Positions 58,277 to 64,000 of a DNA stretch of 64,000 bases are shown one piece after another. Both the position numbers and the translations under genes were made by a program. The notes below the pieces were generated by a model. It was not told where the DNA came from. It worked only from the letters and a program-made list of their open reading frames with translations, and ran no database searches. Each line of letters opens with the position of its first letter. The first letter of the stretch is position 1. Origin of the DNA: Campylobacter pinnipediorum subsp. pinnipediorum (GTDB lineage Bacteria; Campylobacterota; Campylobacteria; Campylobacterales; Campylobacteraceae); the NCBI RefSeq assembly GCF_002021925.1, contig NZ_CP012546.1:1302001-1366000 (forward strand), in the 5' to 3' direction.

Positions 58277-59720
58277 AATCATAAATCAGCCATTAGATCA
58301 AATTCAAGCTGATTTAACATTGGTTTTTGTAATAGACAAAAACTTAAAACATAAATTTATAAAAGATGAAAAAGAATTTGATTTTTTTGGGTTTGATGGT
58401 TCTGGAAGTGTTTTGATACAAAAAACAAAAACTCTTTATATTGGGATAGAAAATCTTGATTATGAAGAGCTAAGGCTTGGTGCTTGCAAGGCATTTGAAG
58501 CAGTAAAATCTTTGAATATAAAAAGCATAAAACTTGCATCTTATCTCTCAAAATGCCAAAAAATGAGTTTTCAAAGTATAGTTGAAGGATTTATTCTGGG
58601 AAGTTATGAATTTAACAAATACAAAAAAGAGAAAAAAGAATCAAAGCTTCAAAATATAATATTCTCAACACAAGAAGAACTAAACGATGAAACAGTTGAT
58701 GCAAGCAAAGCTGAACTTGGTCTAAAAAATGGTCAAATAATAGCAAATGCAACAAACTTTACAAAAAATATCGTAAACGAAATACCAGAAATATATACTC
58801 CTATAAAAATGGCTAATGATGCTAAAAACCTAGCAAAAGAGCTAAAAAATGTAACCTGCGAAGTTTATGATGAAGAATTTTTGAAAAAAGAAAATATGAA
58901 TGCATTTTTGGCTGTAAATAGAGCAAGTGTTCATCCACCTAGACTTATTCATATGATCTACAAACCACAAAATGCAAAAAAAAGGATAATATTTGTAGGA
59001 AAGGGACTTACATATGATAGCGGCGGTCTCAGCTTAAAACCAGCTGATTATATGGTAACAATGAAAGCTGACAAAAGTGGAGCCGCGGCAGCACTTGGTA
59101 TCATAAAAGGGGCAAGTGAGCTTGAGCTTGATATAGAAGTACATGTTATACTTGGAGCAACTGAAAATATGATAGGCGGAAATGCCTATAAACCTGATGA
59201 TGTTATTATGTCTCGTGAAGGTGTTAGCATAGAGATTAGAAATACAGACGCGGAGGGAAGACTTGTTTTGGCTGATTGTTTAAGCTGGGCGCAAGATTTT
59301 AAACCAGATACTTTAATAGATATGGCTACATTAACGGGTGCTTGCGTTGTTGGTCTTGGAGAATATACAAGTGGCATAATGGGAAATAATGAAGAATTAA
59401 AAGAGGATTTTAGAAAAAAAATATCAAAAAGTGGCGAATTAACTACAATTTTTCATTTTAATAAGCATCTAAAAGAACTTATAAAAACACCTATTGCGGA
59501 TGTTTGCAATATATCTAGTTCAAGATATGGTGGTGCTATAACAGCTGGATTATTTTTAGATAAGTTTATAAGAGATGAAAATAAACAAAAATGGATGCAC
59601 CAAGATATAGCCGGCCCAGCATATGTTCAAAAAGCTTGGGGATACAACCAACATGGGGCTAGCGGTGCTGGTGTAAGAATGAATTTATATTATCTAAATG
59701 AAATTGCGAAGGAGGCATAA
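58266..59720 (+). CDS. pepA: Leucyl aminopeptidase (M17)
   Basis: 484 residues from ATG 58266, with AAGGAAAAG upstream; a more distal ATG at 58242 inside dedA lacks such a site. M17 signatures: FVGKGLTYDSGGLSLKP, KADKSGAAAAL and NTDAEGRLVLAD (metal ligands). Hexameric cytoplasmic aminopeptidase. 1-base overlap with ychF. Confidence 0.96.
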   Translation: MKFEIINQPLDQIQADLTLVFVIDKNLKHKFIKDEKEFDFFGFDGSGSVLIQKTKTLYIGIENLDYEELRLGACKAFEAVKSLNIKSIKLASYLSKCQKMSFQSIVEGFILGSYEFNKYKKEKKESKLQNIIFSTQEELNDETVDASKAELGLKNGQIIANATNFTKNIVNEIPEIYTPIKMANDAKNLAKELKNVTCEVYDEEFLKKENMNAFLAVNRASVHPPRLIHMIYKPQNAKKRIIFVGKGLTYDSGGLSLKPADYMVTMKADKSGAAAALGIIKGASELELDIEVHVILGATENMIGGNAYKPDDVIMSREGVSIEIRNTDAEGRLVLADCLSWAQDFKPDTLIDMATLTGACVVGLGEYTSGIMGNNEELKEDFRKKISKSGELTTIFHFNKHLKELIKTPIADVCNISSSRYGGAITAGLFLDKFIRDENKQKWMHQDIAGPAYVQKAWGYNQHGASGAGVRMNLYYLNEIAKEA

Positions 59721-60823
59721 TGGGTTTAAGTGTAGGCATAGTAGGACTTCCAAACGTAGGTAAATCAACAACTTTTAATGCTTTAACCAAAGCTCAAAAT
59801 GCTCAAAGTGCAAACTATCCATTTTGCACAATAGAGCCAAACAAGGCAATAGTTGCTGTTCCTGATAAAAGACTAAACGAGTTAGCAAAAATCGTAAATC
59901 CAAATAAAATACAGTATTCAACAATAGAATTTGTTGATATTGCTGGGCTTGTAAAAGGTGCTAGCAAGGGCGAAGGACTTGGTAATAAGTTTTTATCAAA
60001 TATAAGAGAAACAGAGGTTATACTTCATATGGTTCGTTGTTTTGATGATGAAAACATTACCCATGTTGAGGGCAAAGTTGATCCGGTTAGAGATATAGAG
60101 ATAATACAAACTGAGCTAATCTTAGCTGATATAGAACAGATAAATAAAAAAATAGAAAAACTAAACAAAGAAGCAAAAGCAAATATAAAGGGTGCAAAAG
60201 ATAGCTTAGAAATAGCAAATAAACTTTTAGCACACTTAAATGACGGATTAAGTGCTAGTAGCTTTGATGAACGAGATAGTGATATATACAAGGCTTTAAA
60301 TAAAGAGCTTAGGCTTTTAAGTGCAAAAGAAGTTATATATGGCGCTAACGTAGATGAAGGCTTTATAGCAAGTGATAATGAATATGTTACACAATTAAAA
60401 GAGTATGCAAAAAAATCAAACCATGAAGTTATAAAACTTTGCGCAAAGATAGAAGAAGAGTTAATAGGACTTGATGATGCTGAGGCTCACGAACTTTTAT
60501 CATCACTTGGTGCTAGCGAAAGTGGGCTTGAAAAAATAATAAGAACATCATTTGCGAAATTAAATTTAATAAGCTATTTTACAGCAGGTGTTGTAGAAGT
60601 AAGAGCTTGGACTATAACAAATGGTTGGAAAGCTCCAAAAGCAGCAAGTGTGATACATAATGACTTTGAACGTGGCTTTATAAGGGCCGAGGTTATAAGC
60701 TATGATGATTATATAGCAAACGGAGGCGAAAATGGAGCAAAAGAAGCTGGCAAAATGCGCCTAGAAGGCAAAGACTATGTAGTTGTTGACGGAGATGTTA
60801 TGCATTTTAGATTTAATGTCTAA
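59720..60823 (+). CDS. ychF: Redox/ribosome-associated GTPase/ATPase YchF
   Basis: 367 residues. G1 GLPNVGKST at 9-17, G3 DIAGLVKGAS, a long coiled coil and a C-terminal TGS domain (VRAWTITNGWKAPKAA). Obg-family P-loop protein that prefers ATP and acts with the ribosome and in stress. Converges with the lipoprotein gene, 13 bases apart. Confidence 0.97.
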   Translation: MGLSVGIVGLPNVGKSTTFNALTKAQNAQSANYPFCTIEPNKAIVAVPDKRLNELAKIVNPNKIQYSTIEFVDIAGLVKGASKGEGLGNKFLSNIRETEVILHMVRCFDDENITHVEGKVDPVRDIEIIQTELILADIEQINKKIEKLNKEAKANIKGAKDSLEIANKLLAHLNDGLSASSFDERDSDIYKALNKELRLLSAKEVIYGANVDEGFIASDNEYVTQLKEYAKKSNHEVIKLCAKIEEELIGLDDAEAHELLSSLGASESGLEKIIRTSFAKLNLISYFTAGVVEVRAWTITNGWKAPKAASVIHNDFERGFIRAEVISYDDYIANGGENGAKEAGKMRLEGKDYVVVDGDVMHFRFNV

Positions 60824-60836
60824 AATGCAAAAAACA

Positions 60837-61394
60837 CTATAAAATTTGTATCAAAAGTTCATCTATTATCTCATTGCTTGATTTATTTATAGCATTGAAG
60901 ATAGTTGATGAACTTTTATCTTCAAAAGGATTTCTTTTTTCAATTATCCCTGATTTTAGCACTTTCTCATCTTGTTTTAACTCGTAAGCGATAGAAATTT
61001 CAGCATAATTATCTCTTGCATGCATTGCAAGCAATTTGGCACTTAATTTTAAATCACCCTTATTATAAGTAAAAACTGGTTTTGCATTGCAATTTGCATA
61101 AAACCCTTTTAATAATGCCTTATAAAACATCTCGCTAGGCAAAGAAGCATATCTTGCATCATTTAGATACTTTATCTGATTTTTATCAGTATAAACTAAA
61201 ATTTGCCTAGTATCTACTAACTCTAAAGCCTTGACATTTTCTATATATATTTTTTTAGGATTTATTTTTGCTACACAGCCTTGTTGATTATAGTAAAACT
61301 CATATTTAATTGGTGCTTTTGCTTCTGTTTTAAAACTACACCCATAAATCAAAAAGACAAAAATAGCAATACAAAATAATTTTATTTTTATCAT
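60837..61394 (-). CDS. Auxiliary lipoprotein of the Mla-type transporter
   Basis: 185 residues with a lipobox LIYGC (Cys about 19) and a beta-rich mature part with VDTRQILVYTD and ARYASLPSEMFYKALL, matching the ABC-transport auxiliary/LpoB-like (PqiC/Cj1649-type) fold. Likely the outer-membrane partner of the MCE protein encoded just upstream. Last gene of the operon. Confidence 0.8.
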   Translation of the reverse strand: MIKIKLFCIAIFVFLIYGCSFKTEAKAPIKYEFYYNQQGCVAKINPKKIYIENVKALELVDTRQILVYTDKNQIKYLNDARYASLPSEMFYKALLKGFYANCNAKPVFTYNKGDLKLSAKLLAMHARDNYAEISIAYELKQDEKVLKSGIIEKRNPFEDKSSSTIFNAINKSSNEIIDELLIQIL

Positions 61395-61397
61395 TTC

Positions 61398-62306
61398 CTA
61401 CCTCTCCTTTACATCTTTAAAGAAAAACTCGTAAGGATTATCTTCAAGTCTATTTAATGTATTTCTTATCTGGCGTAATGTTTTTTCAAAATTTGTTAAA
61501 AATTCTTTAGTTTGATCAAGTGTTGGCTGAAGTGTTTGTTTAAAATCATACTCTCCACTACTCAACTTTGAGTTTAATTTTTCTTGGACACCATCAAAAC
61601 CCCCAATAAGACCATTAAATTTTACAACCATATTGTTTGCATTATTAACTAAATTATTTAAATTAATAACAAGTTCATTAATTTTAGTATCTTTTATATT
61701 GGCAGATATCCCATTTAAATTTTTAAGTATTTCATTGATATTTTTAAGATTTGCTTCATCTGATAAGCTTTTTGTTAAAATATCTATATTAACAAGAGTA
61801 GTTTGCAAATGTTTTAAATTCTCATCCGATATAAGCTTATCAACATTAACAAACATATCGTTTATTCTATCACTTATATTTTGTGCCTTGTTTGTTAGTT
61901 GCGAAAAAATCCCCTCTTTTAAATTTATTATCTTATAATTTGTATCAAATTCCTCGCTTCCGCGACTTATATTTAAGGTTGATATTCCACTTACTATTTG
62001 ATACTCAACATCAGCCAAACTATCTTTTTTGATAGGGACATCGCTTCTTATTTTTAAGGTTAGTCTGATTCTTTCTGGCACACTTTTTTCAAATTCTATT
62101 TTACTAACACTTCCAACAACAACACCAACAAACTTCACCTGAGACTCAACCCTTATACCAGAAGGAAGCTCATCAGCTACAATATAATACTCTTCATAAC
62201 TTATATTTTTATCAGAATCACTCATCCACCACATAAAAACAGCAAACAAGATAATACAAAGTGTAAAAAACAATCCAACTATGGTATATGAGTTTCTATT
62301 TTCCAT
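61398..62306 (-). CDS. mlaD: MCE-domain lipid-binding protein MlaD-like
   Basis: 302 residues: N-terminal membrane helix (about 9-28), MCE domain (about 38-120; ADELPSGIRVESQVKFVGVVVGSV) and a helical C-terminal tail (about 150-300) with repeated ISDRINDMF/LNNLVNNANN heptads. Carries phospholipids across the periplasm. 11-base overlap with the ATPase gene. Confidence 0.9.
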   Translation of the reverse strand: MENRNSYTIVGLFFTLCIILFAVFMWWMSDSDKNISYEEYYIVADELPSGIRVESQVKFVGVVVGSVSKIEFEKSVPERIRLTLKIRSDVPIKKDSLADVEYQIVSGISTLNISRGSEEFDTNYKIINLKEGIFSQLTNKAQNISDRINDMFVNVDKLISDENLKHLQTTLVNIDILTKSLSDEANLKNINEILKNLNGISANIKDTKINELVINLNNLVNNANNMVVKFNGLIGGFDGVQEKLNSKLSSGEYDFKQTLQPTLDQTKEFLTNFEKTLRQIRNTLNRLEDNPYEFFFKDVKER

Positions 62307-63045
62307 TATTTTTCCTCATTTTAAATAATTCTTCAAGAGGGTTTACATCTATTCTTTCAAGCTCTTTTAAATTTCCCTCAAAAGCTATCTTTTTATTATC
62401 AATAATCAAAAAACGATCCAATATATCAAATATAGAATCAGCATCGTGAGTAACCATAACAATAGTTATACCAAGGCTGTCTCTTAAACTACAAACAAGC
62501 TTATCCATCTCACGACTACTAACCGGATCAAGACCACTATTTGGCTCATCCAAAAATAAAACCTTAGGGCTTAGCACAAGCGCCCTAGCAAGAGCTGCTC
62601 GTTTTTTCATACCACCACTAAGCTCAGCTGGATATAAAAAAGCAGCTTGTTTTTTAAGTCCTACTTTTTGTATCCAAAACATAGAAATTTCATCTATCTG
62701 AGACTGCTTAAAATCAGAATATTCTTTTAACATAACTCCAACATTTTGCAATATATTCATAGAACCAAACAAAGCACCAAACTGAAACATACTACCACAG
62801 CTTAGCTTTATATCTTTGATTTGTTCTTGCGAGCTATTCCATATATCTTTTTGTTCAAAAAATATATTTCCATTATCTGGTTTTTTTAGATACATCATAG
62901 TTTTCATTAGAGTGGTCTTACCGCTTCCACTTCCACCTAAAAAACCATAAATTTCAGACTGATTTATCCCCCAACTAACATTATCGTGTATGGTTGTATT
63001 CCCGTATCTGGTTGTTATATCAACACCTCTAAGTATATTTTTCAT
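62296..63045 (-). CDS. mlaF: Mla-type ABC transporter ATPase
   Basis: 249 residues from ATG 63045, which overlaps the permease stop as ATGA; the frame could also begin at GTG 63057. Walker A GGSGSGKTT, signature LSGGMKKRAALARALVL and Walker B VLFLDEPNSGLDP, the Mla/Iam ATPase type. Powers lipid movement with the MlaE permease. In C. jejuni this gene is called iamA. Confidence 0.93.
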   Translation of the reverse strand: MKNILRGVDITTRYGNTTIHDNVSWGINQSEIYGFLGGSGSGKTTLMKTMMYLKKPDNGNIFFEQKDIWNSSQEQIKDIKLSCGSMFQFGALFGSMNILQNVGVMLKEYSDFKQSQIDEISMFWIQKVGLKKQAAFLYPAELSGGMKKRAALARALVLSPKVLFLDEPNSGLDPVSSREMDKLVCSLRDSLGITIVMVTHDADSIFDILDRFLIIDNKKIAFEGNLKELERIDVNPLEELFKMRKNNGK

Positions 63046-64000
63046 ATTCCATACCACATAAAAAATATAGCAAAAACAGAATCAAGAGCTACAACACAAA
63101 AAATGGCATTTACAACACTTGTTGTAGTTTTTTCGCCCAAACTTTGAGCATTTTGATTTACCTCAAAACCTCTTAAGCAACCTATTATTGCTATCATGGC
63201 TCCAAAAAAAGGTGCTTTTATCATACCAACCCAAAAATGCTTTAAATCAACACTATCCCTAAATCTGCTAATATACTCACTAAAATCTATATCTAAAATA
63301 TTTTTAGAAACAAGCATTTGCCCTAAAATACTTACACCATCGGCGAGAAAAATCACCAAAGGCACAGATAAAACCATAGCCATAACCCTAGGAAAAACTA
63401 AAACAGCAACGGGATCAAGCCCCATAGTTTTCATAGCATCTATCTCTTCTGTTATTTTCATAACACCAATTTGCGCAGCAAAACTAGAAGATGAGCGACC
63501 AGCTATAACTATAGTTGCTATCAAAGGAGCAACCTCTCTGAGAGTTAAAATACCCATAATATCAACGATAAAAATACTTGCACCAAAATTAGCAAGCATT
63601 GCGCTTCCTAAATAAGCTAAAACTATACCTATCAAAAATGAAGTTAAAAGCACTATAAAAATAGCATTAATCCCGCCGTCTTTTATATAATTACTTAACT
63701 CTTTTAAGCGAAAATTTTTTGGATTGTAAAAAGAACATAGACTTTTTACTAAAAACTCTCCAAAAAAACTACAAAAACAAAGCATAGAATCAACAACCAC
63801 TAAAACTTTTTTGCCAATTGTCTGTATTAAATTTAAGCCTTTACTGTATTGTTTATGCTCAGAGTGAGATTCTTGCTGTCTAACAAAATCAAAAATTTTA
63901 ATAATATTATCATTTTGATTTATAAACTTAACATTATTGTATTTTGATAAGAATATATCAAGCAAGATAGCAACCGAATAATCAATACTGTTAAGGTTTG
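63042..64000 (-). CDS. mlaE: Mla-type permease with STAS-like N-domain (cut by right edge)
   Basis: The frame is open from the stop at 63042 to the right edge; the N-terminus lies outside the window. Residues near the edge (NSIDYSVAILLDIF) look like the end of a STAS-like domain, as in the longer Campylobacter MlaE (iamB). The visible part has five or so membrane helices and the MlaE core GILTLREVAPLIATIVIAGR and MGLDPVAVLVFPRVMA. A TTG at 63965 is not the start. First gene of the mlaEFD-lipoprotein operon. Confidence 0.9.
   Translation of the reverse strand, partial: NLNSIDYSVAILLDIFLSKYNNVKFINQNDNIIKIFDFVRQQESHSEHKQYSKGLNLIQTIGKKVLVVVDSMLCFCSFFGEFLVKSLCSFYNPKNFRLKELSNYIKDGGINAIFIVLLTSFLIGIVLAYLGSAMLANFGASIFIVDIMGILTLREVAPLIATIVIAGRSSSSFAAQIGVMKITEEIDAMKTMGLDPVAVLVFPRVMAMVLSVPLVIFLADGVSILGQMLVSKNILDIDFSEYISRFRDSVDLKHFWVGMIKAPFFGAMIAIIGCLRGFEVNQNAQSLGEKTTTSVVNAIFCVVALDSVFAIFFMWYGI

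Noticed and set aside
63196-63615. 139-residue plus-strand frame opposite the Mla permease
   Set aside because: Shadow of a conserved membrane protein gene; no promoter or family features.
1-64000. Phase-variable poly-G tracts, CRISPR arrays, insertion sequences, tRNA genes
   Set aside because: I looked for them over the whole window and saw no G run long enough, no spaced direct repeats, no transposase, and no cloverleaf-like gene.

Overview
The window is low-GC DNA, densely coded, from an epsilonproteobacterium, almost certainly a Campylobacter outside the C. jejuni/coli group. The evidence is the gene content (CiaB, CbrR, an FhlX-like FlhB fragment, an FrdCAB quinol:fumarate reductase, TupABC) and gene order. 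Several blocks keep the order I remember from C. jejuni (gltX-yggT-slt-lipoprotein-mobB-fbp-metG; nadK-recN-cbrR-tatD-mltD-rlpA-kdsC-lptCA-ysxC-mrdA; fhlX to lepB; rpiB-apt-dedA-pepA-ychF), but joined differently. I see no tRNA or rRNA gene, prophage, insertion sequence, CRISPR array or poly-G phase-variable tract. This is core chromosome with a few unusual inserts.

Layout. 1-2850: purD (cut by the left edge) with a probable 6S RNA upstream of it, hemD, and an NfeD/SPFH membrane pair. 2986-6107: an octaheme HAO-like cytochrome and its tetraheme NapC-type partner (haoCA), a Crp/Fnr regulator and mscL. The hao promoter carries a perfect TTGAT-N4-ATCAA box centred at about -41.5, and the neighbouring regulator has the matching ExxSR recognition helix. 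6241-14384: a GluRS-like gene that has lost its catalytic signatures, then yggT, slt, a lipoprotein, mobB, fbp, a four-Cys small protein, metG and a MurF-N-domain-like protein. 14386-18370: a PilM/N/O-like operon and ciaB. 18416-23704: two GGDEF-EAL proteins with eroded active sites flanking a YcxB-like gene. 23694-34640: nadK, recN, cbrR, then an envelope operon (lytic transglycosylases, Kdo phosphatase, LptC/LptA, an MreD-like membrane protein, PBP2). 34843-47651: hemE, a chemoreceptor, pgi-galU, tungstate transport, a YigZ protein, lgt, frdCAB. 47789-55694: DoxX, flagellar-export-related genes, an MFS carrier, AtpZ-like, hemL, a cytochrome c, folD, lepB. 55681-64000: M50 protease, rpiB, apt, DedA, pepA, ychF, and an Mla-type lipid transport operon whose first gene is cut by the right edge.

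Physiology inferred: anaerobic or microaerobic respiration with fumarate and with nitrite/hydroxylamine, tungsten or molybdenum cofactor enzymes, and flagellar motility with chemotaxis. The best second-look items are the GluRS pseudoenzyme at the normal gltX locus, the self-contained hao regulatory unit, the paired degenerate c-di-GMP-type proteins, the candidate MreD next to PBP2, and the zincin motif in CiaB. None is proven new from sequence alone. TTG start codons are frequent here and several starts were moved on ribosome-binding-site grounds.
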